Made by a program: the position numbers and the translations under genes. From Bacteroidota bacterium (GTDB lineage: Bacteria; Bacteroidota; Bacteroidia; Bacteroidales; JACABE01): 64,000 nucleotides of DNA. The notes beneath the pieces are model-generated. The model saw only the letters and a list, made by a program, of their open reading frames with translations, made no database searches and was not told the origin of the DNA. Position 1 is the first letter of the stretch. Each line of letters starts with the position of its first letter. Location: positions 151,780-215,779 of the forward strand of contig JAPLDQ010000019.1 in assembly GCA_026391675.1 (NCBI GenBank), read 5' to 3'. Below are positions 36,566 to 44,781 of this stretch, piece by piece.

Positions 36566-38128
36566 ATGATAAGAAAAATTATACTGTGGTTTTTAGCAGG
36601 AATAGTAACTTTAATATTATTGTTGCTTATATCAATTCCACTGGTAATAGAGCCAATACTTGAGAAAAAAATCCGAACTTTAATACAGGACAAAAGCACA
36701 AATTATATTGTTAAAATAGCAATGGTAAAGGTTAATATTTATAAATCAAGTATTGACATAGAAGGAATTTCTATATTTTCCAGAATAAAGAATATTAAAA
36801 ATCAAGGTGTAACGGCAACTATTGCGTCAGTAAATTTTAATGGTATAAGTCTTTTCAAAGCAGTATTCAAACAAAGTTTTATGATTTCTGCAATAAACAT
36901 TTCAGATGTTTTTGTAAAACGTGATACTCCTTTTGATACAAATATTAAAGCAGTAATGCTTTCACCTTCAAACATACATATAGGTGAATTCCATTGTAAA
37001 AATATCAATTTTAAAATACATGACTCCGCTACAGCAAAGTTTTACGCTATAAAGGGAGGTAATTTAAATTTTTCTGATTTAAATATTAAAAAAAATGACA
37101 CTGTTAACCCCAGTATGCTGAATCATTTTAGCTTCGAAAGCAATGAAATAAAATCAGTTTCAGCCGACAGTATGTATACATATATACTTAGTGGGATATC
37201 CTATTCCACTGCAACAAATCAATTAAAATTTAATACGTTTTCAATAATTCCCAGTTATAAAGATTATGATTTTACAGCTAAGTATAAGTATACTATCGAT
37301 TGTATTGAAGCCCGTTTCATCAATATTAAAATTCATAATTTCTCTATTCCGGCATATTTTCAATTTAAGGAAATAAAATCAACATTCGTTGAAATAGGAA
37401 AAATGAATCTCACCGCTTTCCGTGATAACCGGAGAAAAGATGATCACGCTAAGAAGCTTTGTTTTCAGGATGTTTTATACAATTTACCGTATAAAATTAA
37501 TATTGATACTTTTGGAATAACAAACGGAAATATTAAATATACAGAACATGATGAAGAGGCGAACAAGCCCGGGAGCTTACATTTTGATAACATTAATGCA
37601 AGGATATATCATATTTCAAACGATACAATTTACAAATCAAAAACTGCTTTTTTTGAACTTAAAGGAAAAGCCAAGTTGATGGGAAAAAGCAATATGCGAA
37701 TATTATTAAAAGCCAGGCTATTTGACAAAGAAAACACATTTTCGATGGAAGGAGATCTATCAGGTATTAAAGCAAACGATTTAAACCCAATGCTTATGAA
37801 CAATGCCTATGTTTATGCCAGGACATGCATTATTGATGGAATAAAGTTTAATTTTACAGCAAATAATCATAAGGCTTCGGGTAAATTAACCATGCGTTAT
37901 CATGCACTGGACATTACGGTGAAAGACAAGAAAAACGATGATACTACAGGCATTAAAGAAAAAATTGTATCTTTAATTGCCAATATAAAAGTGCATAATT
38001 CAAATCCATTGCCAGGTGAAAAAGTAAGGATTGGAATCATTTCTTACAAAAGAGATCCTGAAAGATTTCTTTTTAATTATTGTTTCAAATCAATGTTAAC
38101 AGGAATTAAATATTGCCTTATTGAATAA
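36566..38128 (+). CDS. AsmA-like/DUF748-type envelope protein
   Basis: 520 residues with an N-terminal membrane anchor (about 7-30) and a long beta-rich, Lys/Asn-rich periplasmic domain beginning VIEPILEKKIRTLIQDK. The C-terminal GEKVRIGIISYKRDPERFLFNYCFKS is a pattern I associate with AsmA-like proteins in Bacteroidota. It would belong to the bridge-like group related to TamB. It is divergent from the cbpA-tamBL operon and shares its type of promoter, which supports a common envelope role. Function is inferred. Confidence 0.65.
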   Translation: MIRKIILWFLAGIVTLILLLLISIPLVIEPILEKKIRTLIQDKSTNYIVKIAMVKVNIYKSSIDIEGISIFSRIKNIKNQGVTATIASVNFNGISLFKAVFKQSFMISAINISDVFVKRDTPFDTNIKAVMLSPSNIHIGEFHCKNINFKIHDSATAKFYAIKGGNLNFSDLNIKKNDTVNPSMLNHFSFESNEIKSVSADSMYTYILSGISYSTATNQLKFNTFSIIPSYKDYDFTAKYKYTIDCIEARFINIKIHNFSIPAYFQFKEIKSTFVEIGKMNLTAFRDNRRKDDHAKKLCFQDVLYNLPYKINIDTFGITNGNIKYTEHDEEANKPGSLHFDNINARIYHISNDTIYKSKTAFFELKGKAKLMGKSNMRILLKARLFDKENTFSMEGDLSGIKANDLNPMLMNNAYVYARTCIIDGIKFNFTANNHKASGKLTMRYHALDITVKDKKNDDTTGIKEKIVSLIANIKVHNSNPLPGEKVRIGIISYKRDPERFLFNYCFKSMLTGIKYCLIE

Positions 38129-38177
38129 GACTTTCAAAATATTGATTATATAGTATTTACAGAAAATATTATACTAA

Positions 38178-38343
38178 AAAACAAGAGGCTGTCTCAAAAG
38201 TCTTTGTGAACCTCTAAATTTTCTCTGTGTAACTCTATGTAAATTATTAAATATTTATTACACAGAGAATTAATGAGAAGTCACAGAGTTACACAGAGGT
38301 TGATATTCAAGTAAATTAAACTTTTGAGACAGCCTCTTGTTTT
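38178..38343. mobile_element. 166-bp MITE-like element with 24-bp perfect terminal inverted repeats
   Basis: ACAAGAGGCTGTCTCAAAAG with flanking bases (38178-38201) is exactly complementary to 38320-38343. Inner, imperfect arms based on CTCTGTGTAACTC (38223-38235) pair with GAGTTACACAGAG (38286-38298) and with TTACACAGAG (38258-38267). No ORF. The ends resemble those of Bacteroidota insertion sequences as I remember them. It may also act as a terminator after the AsmA-like gene. Confidence 0.68.
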
Positions 38344-38372
38344 GTCAATTAACAGCATAAAATACATTAGTA

Positions 38373-38594
38373 TTAGCCTGCCAAATCTTCCTGAAGGAGT
38401 TTTTTCTTTTCCTGATACTCTTCGCTTGAGATTTCACCAGAAGCCAGTCGCTTTTGCAGAATATCAAAGGGAGAATCCTTTATTCCCCTTTGTCCCGGAA
38501 TTCTGTATGGCAATGCAAATATCCAGACAAGTAATCCTAACCATACGATCCACCAAATAACATCCATTCCCCAATAATTATTCCCGTTATACAT
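38373..38594 (-). CDS. Small membrane protein with C-terminal SHOCT domain
   Basis: 73 residues: one membrane helix (about 9-31, IWWIVWLGLLVWIFALPY), then a SHOCT-type motif (ILQKRLASGEISSEEYQEKKKLL). SHOCT domains are found at the C-terminus of many small stress or membrane proteins and may mediate oligomerisation. It is a single gene behind regulon promoter copy D, with a 40-nt leader. Confidence 0.82.
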   Translation of the reverse strand: MYNGNNYWGMDVIWWIVWLGLLVWIFALPYRIPGQRGIKDSPFDILQKRLASGEISSEEYQEKKKLLQEDLAG

Positions 38595-38634
38595 AGTATA
38601 TATTTTTAAATGCAGATTAATTTCTACATGAATA

Positions 38635-38700
38635 CAAAGTTATATTTCTTAAACAATTATTATATTACATAATTACAGATAAAAATTGCATTATTCATCT
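38635..38700 (-). promoter_or_regulatory. Regulon promoter copy D (SHOCT protein)
   Basis: Minus strand: AGATGAATAATGCAA (diverged first part), 11 bp, AATTATGTAA, 22 bp, TAACTTTG. Confidence 0.75.
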
Positions 38701-38764
38701 ATTTCAGACTCATTATCTTAATAAGAATAATAAATAAAATTCAATATAATATGCTATTAATGAC

Positions 38765-38796
38765 AATGCTGTTAATGGTTAAATATTAACAGCATT
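38765..38796. terminator. Hairpin after the UspA operon
   Basis: AATGCTGTTAAT and ATTAACAGCATT form a 12-bp stem. No clear T run on the minus strand, so it may be a stabilising hairpin rather than a terminator. Confidence 0.45.
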
Positions 38797-38822
38797 GAAG
38801 TATAGAAGGGTATAATGATTTC

Positions 38823-39311
38823 TTATTGTTTTTTTGTTGGAATAATAAAAAGCGGAATATTGGTTTGACGTAAAACATCTTCGGTAACACTTCCCATTAA
38901 TATATTTTCCAACCACTTCTGGCTATGAGAACCCATTACAATAACATCAATATGTAATTTTTTAGCGGTTTTGAAGATTATATCAGCAAAATCGCCTTCC
39001 ATTATCAAAGTTTTGATAGATTTATCTCCCAGGTGGTCTTTGGTTTTATCCAGGAAAAATTGTGAGGCTTTTTTTAATCCATCCTCACCATTAACCAGCA
39101 TTTGAAAAGATATCATATCTGTTGCGCCAGTAAAACCTGTTATCGGAGAATATTCAGTTGTTGAATAATACACCGGATCTGAAATTACATGAAGTAAAGT
39201 TACCTCAGCACCCATAGATTTTCCTAAGGCATAACCCATTTCTGCCACTTTTTTTGCGGTTGGATTATAATCCAATGCAATTAATACTTTTTCCATTATT
39301 TTCGTTTTCAT
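38823..39311 (-). CDS. Universal stress protein (UspA family), copy 2
   Basis: 162 residues, one UspA fold: KVLIALDYNPTAKKVAEMGYALGK at the N-terminus, VTLLHVI, and the C-terminal DVIVMGSHSQKWLENILMGSVTEDVL. The ATP-binding signature G-2x-G-9x-G(S/T) is altered because the second Gly is Ser (GSHS). ATP binding may therefore be reduced, although the downstream GS is kept. It is 13 bp from the paralogue upstream and clearly a tandem duplicate. It belongs to the operon led by promoter copy E. Confidence 0.92.
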   Translation of the reverse strand: MKTKIMEKVLIALDYNPTAKKVAEMGYALGKSMGAEVTLLHVISDPVYYSTTEYSPITGFTGATDMISFQMLVNGEDGLKKASQFFLDKTKDHLGDKSIKTLIMEGDFADIIFKTAKKLHIDVIVMGSHSQKWLENILMGSVTEDVLRQTNIPLFIIPTKKQ

Positions 39312-39324
39312 ATTTTTTTATTAT

Positions 39325-39807
39325 TTAAACATGTTTTTTAGTTGGAATGATAAATACCGGTATAGTTGTATCATTTAAAACTTCATGTGTAACACTTCCT
39401 AAAACAATGTTTTCCAGCCATTTCTTGCTATGAGATCCCATTACAATCAAATCTGCATGCATAGTATTTGCCGTTTTTAATATTGTTTTTGCAATATCAC
39501 CTTCAACTACAATTGTTTGTATCATTTTATCGCCCAGATGCTTTTTTGAACTATCTAAAAATTGTTGCGCTGTTTTTTTTTCTTCATTGGCAGTTCTTGT
39601 ATTTACCTTAGCAGTTTGGTCTCCAACAAATCCCATGATTGTAACATGTCCTGTAAATGAATAATACATCTGATCTAAAATTACATGAAGCAAACATACT
39701 TCTGCATCCATTGTGTTTGCTAAAGAATATCCGATTTCAGCAACTTTTTGTGCTGTAGGGTCATAATCTAATGCAATCAGCACTTTTCCCATTTTTTTAA
39801 TTTTCAT
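39325..39807 (-). CDS. Universal stress protein (UspA family), copy 1
   Basis: 160 residues with the same layout as the neighbour: KVLIALDYDPTAQKVAEIGYSLA, CLLHVI, and DLIVMGSHSKKWLENIVLGSVTHEVL. The same Gly-to-Ser change (GSHS) is present, so it predates the duplication. The differences concentrate in the middle (TGHVTIMGFVGDQT versus the other copy), where a ligand or partner might bind. It is the third gene of the operon. Confidence 0.92.
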   Translation of the reverse strand: MKIKKMGKVLIALDYDPTAQKVAEIGYSLANTMDAEVCLLHVILDQMYYSFTGHVTIMGFVGDQTAKVNTRTANEEKKTAQQFLDSSKKHLGDKMIQTIVVEGDIAKTILKTANTMHADLIVMGSHSKKWLENIVLGSVTHEVLNDTTIPVFIIPTKKHV

Positions 39808-39845
39808 AATTGTTTAATTTTGAGTTTATAGATAAGTTCTTAATA

Positions 39846-40040
39846 TTAATACATTATTATATCTGAAATTATTTCCTGCATTTCCTCTTTTGTTTTACTG
39901 AGCTTGTATTCAATCATACGAAGCGTGTTTTCCTTTTTGTCTTCATTATCGTCCAGATCAGCTTCAGTTAACTGAGGATATATGTTTTTCAACCTGATTT
40001 TTAGCTCGTCCCATTTTTTCTTTTCTGTGCTTAATTCCAT
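39846..40040 (-). CDS. CsbD-like stress protein (divergent)
   Basis: 64 residues, helical and highly charged: W..LKIRLKNIYPQLTEADLDDNEDKKENTLRMIEYKLSKTKEEMQEII, matching the KxKxxxPxLTxxDL...LGKTKEE pattern of Bacteroidota CsbD/YjbJ-type proteins. The second member of this group is at 59093. Molecular role unknown; the family is stress-induced. It is followed 38 bp later by the UspA genes. Confidence 0.72.
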   Translation of the reverse strand: MELSTEKKKWDELKIRLKNIYPQLTEADLDDNEDKKENTLRMIEYKLSKTKEEMQEIISDIIMY

Positions 40041-40041
40041 T

Positions 40042-40242
40042 TTAGTAATATTTTGAAGGTGAATATCTTTTTTTATCTTTAAATTTGTTACTTTTCCCTG
40101 ATAATCTTTTTTCGAAAATCAAAGTAAACAGGATAATTGCAATTGCAAATGCAAGTATTAGATGCACAATTTCGTATGGTTTAAAAAGATTTACCCAAAT
40201 AATAATCAGCAAGCCTGCAATGATATAAAGTAAATATTTCAT
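40042..40242 (-). CDS. Small membrane protein (lmo0937-like), 66 aa
   Basis: 66 residues: two membrane helices (about 3-20 and 27-46) followed by a basic tail EKRLSGKSNKFKDKKRYSPSKYY. A close paralogue without the tail is encoded at 58157 (MKNLLYIIAGLVIIIW versus MKYLLYIIAGLLIIIW). It resembles the short two-helix lmo0937 family. It is the first gene of an operon with the CsbD-like and two UspA genes; the next gene starts 2 bp later. Behind promoter copy E. Confidence 0.75.
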   Translation of the reverse strand: MKYLLYIIAGLLIIIWVNLFKPYEIVHLILAFAIAIILFTLIFEKRLSGKSNKFKDKKRYSPSKYY

Positions 40243-40280
40243 ATAAAATATGTTATAATATTAATATGATAGTTAAGGAT

Positions 40281-40346
40281 TAAAATTACTAAGAAGCGAT
40301 AGTAAATTCATTACATAATTTAAACAAAAACTTACATTATTCACAT
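40281..40346 (-). promoter_or_regulatory. Regulon promoter copy E (small membrane protein-CsbD-UspA-UspA)
   Basis: Minus strand: ATGTGAATAATGTAA, 11 bp, AATTATGTAA, 22 bp, TAATTTTA. Leader to the ATG is 38 nt. Confidence 0.82.
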
Positions 40347-40361
40347 ATTTAATTTAAAGAA

Positions 40362-40394
40362 AAGACTGAAGTTTTAGTTAGAAACTTCAGTCTT
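40362..40394 (-). terminator. Terminator of the OmpA lipoprotein gene
   Basis: AAGACTGAAGTTT and AAACTTCAGTCTT form a 13-bp stem followed, on the minus strand, by T-rich sequence. It separates the OmpA gene from promoter copy E. Confidence 0.8.
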
Positions 40395-40429
40395 CAGTCA
40401 TATGATTTAAGTTAAAGGTTTACTTAATT

Positions 40430-41227
40430 TTATTGGTAAAGAAGTTTATAAATTTCTTTTAAATCGGGTGATAAAATAACTTCGGTTCTGCGGTTACTTG
40501 CACGACCTTCAAGGGTTTCATTGGTACTTACAGGATGAAACTGACCTCTTCCTGCAGCTGTTATACGATTTGAATCAAAACTTTTGTCTTTGGTTAATAT
40601 ACGTACAATAGAAATTGCTCTTGCTGTACTTAAATCCCAATTGTCCTTAAAAAGGGCTGTTTTAATAGGAACATTATCAGTATGACCTTCAATCAATACA
40701 GTTATATCTTTGGTACTGATTAAAACCTTTGCTAAGGTTTTAAGTGCTTCTACTCCTTTAGGATCAACCACATCACTACCTGATTTAAAAAGCAATTTTT
40801 CCTGAAGTGAAACATAAACATTACCATCTTTAATATAAACCGACAATTCGTCTGTTTTATAATTCAAAAGGGCTTCACTTATTGAATTCTTAAGTTTATC
40901 CATTACATTTTTCTGTGACTGAATAATGTCCTGGAAATTTTTTAACCTTTTTGCCTGTTCAGCAATGGTTAATTTAGATTCTGAAGCCAATGCATTTAAA
41001 TCATTTTGTGTGGAAGCATTTTTGCTTTGCAATGCAGTTTTTTCATCATTTAAATTGTTTAACTGAGTATTACAATCATTCAGCTGGTTATGCGTTTTAG
41101 TACTGTCCTTTTGTAATTTAGCAACTTTCGCTTCAGATACCAATAATTTTTTACTGGGTCCGCAAGAAATTAATAAAGTGCTGACTGTAAAAATTGTGAG
41201 CAGCACATAAAGAAATGTTTTTTTCAT
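40430..41227 (-). CDS. OmpA-family peptidoglycan-binding lipoprotein
   Basis: 265 residues: lipoprotein signal (lipobox LISC, Cys about 22), a long coiled coil (about 30-120, with KLQKDSTKTHNQLNDC) and a C-terminal OmpA domain. The OmpA domain has VLIEGHTDNVPI, the core NWDLSTARA, RITAAGRGQ and NRRTEVIL, with the Asp/Arg pair that binds diaminopimelate. It would tether the outer membrane to peptidoglycan. Single gene behind promoter copy F. Confidence 0.92.
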   Translation of the reverse strand: MKKTFLYVLLTIFTVSTLLISCGPSKKLLVSEAKVAKLQKDSTKTHNQLNDCNTQLNNLNDEKTALQSKNASTQNDLNALASESKLTIAEQAKRLKNFQDIIQSQKNVMDKLKNSISEALLNYKTDELSVYIKDGNVYVSLQEKLLFKSGSDVVDPKGVEALKTLAKVLISTKDITVLIEGHTDNVPIKTALFKDNWDLSTARAISIVRILTKDKSFDSNRITAAGRGQFHPVSTNETLEGRASNRRTEVILSPDLKEIYKLLYQ

Positions 41228-41260
41228 TTTATTTGTTTTAAGTGAATAATATTTTATTCA

Positions 41261-41326
41261 CAAAGGTAAGATGAGCTGCTCCTGAACTAATTACATAATT
41301 GTATTTAGTAATTACATTATTCACAC
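41261..41326 (-). promoter_or_regulatory. Regulon promoter copy F (OmpA lipoprotein)
   Basis: Minus strand: GTGTGAATAATGTAA, 11 bp, AATTATGTAA, 22 bp, TACCTTTG (perfect -7). Leader 33 nt. Confidence 0.87.
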
Positions 41327-41362
41327 ATTTTCAATAAGTTATTGATTTTTATTATAAATGGG

Positions 41363-42262
41363 TTATAATTTATTTATCTGAACGGAATAATCATTTGGAA
41401 TTATCTTTTTTCCATGGGTTAATGCATATACTTTTGTAAATTCGGCACCAAAATATAAAATAATTGCAGAATAATAAACCCATACAAGAATTATTATTAC
41501 AGAACCGGCAGCTCCATAAACTGATGCGAAATTGTAATTTCCCAAATAATAACCTATTCCAAATTTTCCAATCATAAAAAGGAATGCTGTAAATGAAGCG
41601 CCTATAAGACAATCTTTTAAAGCTATTTTACCATCAGGAAGGGTTTTAAAAATAATTGTAAACAGCATCGAAATAATTACAAAAATCACTAAAATATTTA
41701 CTGCATAAAATAAGAAAATGATTTCATGGGGGAATATGGTAAGTAATTGTTTATTAAGCACATCTACCAAAGAATTAATCACCAATCCAACCAATAAAAG
41801 AAAACCGACAGAACCTATCATTGAAAATGACATCAGACGATTGTAAAAGTATTTTACCAATCCTCGTTTGGGTTTTGCTTTAATTCCCCAAATATAATTG
41901 ATGGAGTCCTGTATTTCGGCAAAGACACCTGATGCTCCTATCAATAATATAATACTTCCTATTGTGGTTGCAAAAACATTGGTAGTAGATAATTTTACAT
42001 TTTTAATTGTTTCCTGAATCTGTAAGGCAGCCGGATTTCCAACCAGACCTTTAATTTGTCCGAAAATTTCACCTTTTACAGCTTCGGCACCAAAAAAAAG
42101 GCCACTTAATGATATGATAATGATAAGTAAAGGAGGTAATGAAAAAATTGTATAATATGACAATGCAGCACTTAATTTAATGGAATCATCTGCAATAAAG
42201 CCTTTAAAACTTTCTTTAAATAAATAGACTATCTTTTTAAGCAGTTTAATAATATTCGACAT
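41363..42262 (-). CDS. YihY/virulence factor BrkB family membrane protein
   Basis: 299 residues with six membrane helices. The family hallmarks are the N-terminal KLSAALSYYTIFSLPPLLIIIISLSG, GLFFGAEA, the middle KPKRGLVKYFYNRLMSFSMIGSVG, and the C-terminal YGAAGSVIIILVWVYYSAIILYFGAEFTKVYA. Biochemical role unproven; sometimes called RNase BN in error. It lies 30 bp downstream of the MlaD-like gene and probably completes the Mla operon. Confidence 0.92.
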   Translation of the reverse strand: MSNIIKLLKKIVYLFKESFKGFIADDSIKLSAALSYYTIFSLPPLLIIIISLSGLFFGAEAVKGEIFGQIKGLVGNPAALQIQETIKNVKLSTTNVFATTIGSIILLIGASGVFAEIQDSINYIWGIKAKPKRGLVKYFYNRLMSFSMIGSVGFLLLVGLVINSLVDVLNKQLLTIFPHEIIFLFYAVNILVIFVIISMLFTIIFKTLPDGKIALKDCLIGASFTAFLFMIGKFGIGYYLGNYNFASVYGAAGSVIIILVWVYYSAIILYFGAEFTKVYALTHGKKIIPNDYSVQINKL

Positions 42263-42292
42263 ATAATTACAATTAAAAAAATGAACTGAATA

Positions 42293-43042
42293 TTATTTTT
42301 TATTTTTTTTAGCCTTTTCTTTCAAATCATCTTTCCTTTTATCTTCAGCATCTTTTTTCTTTTCCTCTGCTTTTTTTGCTTTTCGTTTAAAATAACCTCT
42401 CAGTAAAAAGTTATCTTTAGCAGCATTCATGTTTTCATCCAGACCTTTAGAACTTTTTTTCAGGTTAATGATGGTTTGATTAATATTTTCGGCTATTGTA
42501 GTATCCTGAATGAGTCGCCCGAGCGTTCCTTTTCCACCGTTAACTTTAATTAATATTTCGGCCAACTGATCTGTAATAACAGCTGCATTTTCTGAAGTTA
42601 CCTGTAAATTAGCCATAATAGCATTTGTTTCCACAGGTTCTGTAGAAGTAAGTTTTTCTCCACCCCTGACTTTAAGGGCAGTTGCACTACCCTGAGTAAT
42701 AATCAACAGCCTGTCACCAATCAATCCTTCTGATCCTATTGCCACTTCGCAATCAGTTTTAATAAATTGCTGAACTTCTTTTTTTATCAGCATATCTATC
42801 ACAACTGTTGAGTCGTTTAAAATACTGATATTATCAACAGTACCAACATTTACACCTGAAAAACGAATATTATTTCCCACTTGCAAACCGCTTACATTAG
42901 CAAATGTAGTAGTTAGTTTAAATACAGGATTAAATAAGTTTTTTTGTTTTCCTATAATAAATATAGCAAGTACAAAAAGGGCCAATCCTCCAGCTACAAA
43001 TAAGCCTAATCGGATTTTGAATTTTTCAGTATGCGTTTCCAT
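42293..43042 (-). CDS. mlaD: MlaD-like Mce-domain protein
   Basis: 249 residues: one N-terminal helix (about 12-31), an Mce domain (FANVSGLQVGNNIRFSGVNVGTVDNI, 40-120), a helical region (about 140-215) and a strongly basic C-terminal tail of KKAEEKKKDAEDKRK type. Mce proteins form periplasmic hexamers that move phospholipids between membranes for the MlaFE transporter. The basic tail is unusual. Follows mlaF by 27 bp. Confidence 0.86.
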   Translation of the reverse strand: METHTEKFKIRLGLFVAGGLALFVLAIFIIGKQKNLFNPVFKLTTTFANVSGLQVGNNIRFSGVNVGTVDNISILNDSTVVIDMLIKKEVQQFIKTDCEVAIGSEGLIGDRLLIITQGSATALKVRGGEKLTSTEPVETNAIMANLQVTSENAAVITDQLAEILIKVNGGKGTLGRLIQDTTIAENINQTIINLKKSSKGLDENMNAAKDNFLLRGYFKRKAKKAEEKKKDAEDKRKDDLKEKAKKNKK

Positions 43043-43069
43043 TTTGTTTAAAATATTAATTCTATATAC

Positions 43070-43840
43070 TTAGTTAAAGAATGATTTTATTAATTTATCG
43101 TCAGATTTTTCGAAAAGATCAAGGCTACCTTCAAGGTAGACTTTTCCCTGGTGTAACATGATAACCCGGTTTGCTGTATGTTGGGCACATTTAATATCAT
43201 GTGTAATAATTATTGAAGATGTTTTATATTTTTTCTGGACTTCGTTTATAAGTGAACTTATTTCATCTGAAGTTACCGGATCAAGTCCTGTAGTTGGTTC
43301 ATCATACAATATAATAAGAGGATCCACAACAATGGTACGGGCTAAACTAATCCGTTTACGCATACCACCAGAAAGCTCTGAAGGCATTTTGTTTAATGCA
43401 TCGGCTAAGCCAACATTTTCAAGGACTTCCAGCACTTTAGCATCAATTTCTGATGTTGTAAGATTTTTTCTTAACCTGCGCAAAGGAAATTCCATATTTT
43501 GCTTTACCGTCATAGAATCATACAATGCACCACTTTGAAAAAGGAAACCTATTTTTTCTCTCATTAAATCCAATTCTTTCCTGTTTAAAGAAGCGAGATT
43601 TTTATCATATACATTAATAGTACCATCATCAAATTTTAATAAACCTACAATACATTTTATCAATACAGATTTCCCGCTGCCTGATTTACCAAGCACTACT
43701 AAATTTTCTCCTTCGAATAGTTTTAAATCAACGCCATTTAATACTGCATTGTTTGCGAATGATTTTTTAAGGTTTGTAATCTCAATGATCTGATTACGAC
43801 TCCTTTCTTTAACCGGAACTTCTTTTTGTATATTGTTCAT
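43070..43840 (-). CDS. mlaF: MlaF-like ABC transporter ATPase
   Basis: 256 residues: Walker A GKSGSGKS, Q-loop LFQSGALYDSMT, signature LSGGMRKR, Walker B LIILYDEPTTGLDP and H-loop ITHD. LFQSGALYDSMTVKQNM and LSGGMRKRISLAR are typical of MlaF. It powers lipid movement by MlaE. Its ATG overlaps the end of mlaE by 4 bp. Confidence 0.93.
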   Translation of the reverse strand: MNNIQKEVPVKERSRNQIIEITNLKKSFANNAVLNGVDLKLFEGENLVVLGKSGSGKSVLIKCIVGLLKFDDGTINVYDKNLASLNRKELDLMREKIGFLFQSGALYDSMTVKQNMEFPLRRLRKNLTTSEIDAKVLEVLENVGLADALNKMPSELSGGMRKRISLARTIVVDPLIILYDEPTTGLDPVTSDEISSLINEVQKKYKTSSIIITHDIKCAQHTANRVIMLHQGKVYLEGSLDLFEKSDDKLIKSFFN

Positions 43841-44688
43841 GATATCAGCATATCAGTTATTTGAACAGCTACCATATCTACAATTATTATCAGCAATGAT
43901 GCTAAAACTACGGCAGAATTTGCTGCTTTTCCTACGCTTTCTGTTCCCCGTCCGGCTGTATATCCTTTATAGCAACCAACCAGGCCTATTACAGCACCGA
44001 AAAAGAAAGATTTTATTATAGCAGGGTTAAAATCAATGAATTGAACATGACTAAAAGCCTGTGAAAAGAATAAGGTAAATGTAACATCACCTTTTAAATT
44101 TGCTCCCAAATAGCTACCGAGCATACCCAATGCATCAGCATATAAAACCAGCAGCGGTATCATAAGTGTTGCAGCCAATACTCTTGTTACAACTAAATAC
44201 CGCATTGGATTAGTAGAAGAAACTTCCATGGCTTCAATCTGTTCTGTCACTTTCATTGAACCCAGTTCGGCACCCATGCCTGAACCAATTTTACCTGCAC
44301 AAATAAGGGCTGTTATTACAGGGCCCATTTCTCTGATAAGTGATACGGCAACCATTCCCGGGAGCATGGTTACTGCTCCGAAACTTACAAGCACCGGACG
44401 TGACTGAATGGTAAGTACAAGCCCCATAATAGTTCCGGTAATTGAAATTAAAGGTAAAGTTTTATATCCTATCTGAAAACATTGACGAAAAAACTCTTTA
44501 AATTCAAAATCACGCGTAAATGTTTCTTTAAAAATACGGGCAATAAAAAGCAACACATTGGCAAAATCAGTAAAAAAACTATTAGCCAACAGTGTTTTCT
44601 CAAGGGTTTTTTCGCTGAGTTTTATGGCTTGTTTTCTAGCATTTCTGATACTTGGAATTGCTTTAATATCAGGTATTATTTTTTTCAT
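43837..44688 (-). CDS. mlaE: MlaE-like ABC transporter permease
   Basis: 283 residues with five or six membrane helices and the MlaE-family text: LPLISITGTIMGLVLTIQ, LIREMGPVITALICAGKIG, ELGSMKVTEQIEAMEV, and the C-terminal GCYKGYTAGRGTESVGKAAN. It starts the run mlaE-mlaF-mlaD-yihY. No regulon motif lies in its 93-bp upstream gap, so it may be transcribed from promoter G through the DUF6600 gene. Transport direction cannot be read from sequence. Confidence 0.93.
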   Translation of the reverse strand: MKKIIPDIKAIPSIRNARKQAIKLSEKTLEKTLLANSFFTDFANVLLFIARIFKETFTRDFEFKEFFRQCFQIGYKTLPLISITGTIMGLVLTIQSRPVLVSFGAVTMLPGMVAVSLIREMGPVITALICAGKIGSGMGAELGSMKVTEQIEAMEVSSTNPMRYLVVTRVLAATLMIPLLVLYADALGMLGSYLGANLKGDVTFTLFFSQAFSHVQFIDFNPAIIKSFFFGAVIGLVGCYKGYTAGRGTESVGKAANSAVVLASLLIIIVDMVAVQITDMLIS

Positions 44689-44781
44689 TACGCAAAAATC
44701 ATTGAATTTGTTATTTAAAACAGTTTCTTTAATAACTATATTCTATGTTTCAAATTAATTAAATTAAACTAAATTATTATT

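Noticed and set aside
44689-44781. Missing regulon promoter in front of mlaE
   Set aside because: No half-site is visible, so the Mla genes were not counted as having their own copy; read-through from copy G is only inferred.
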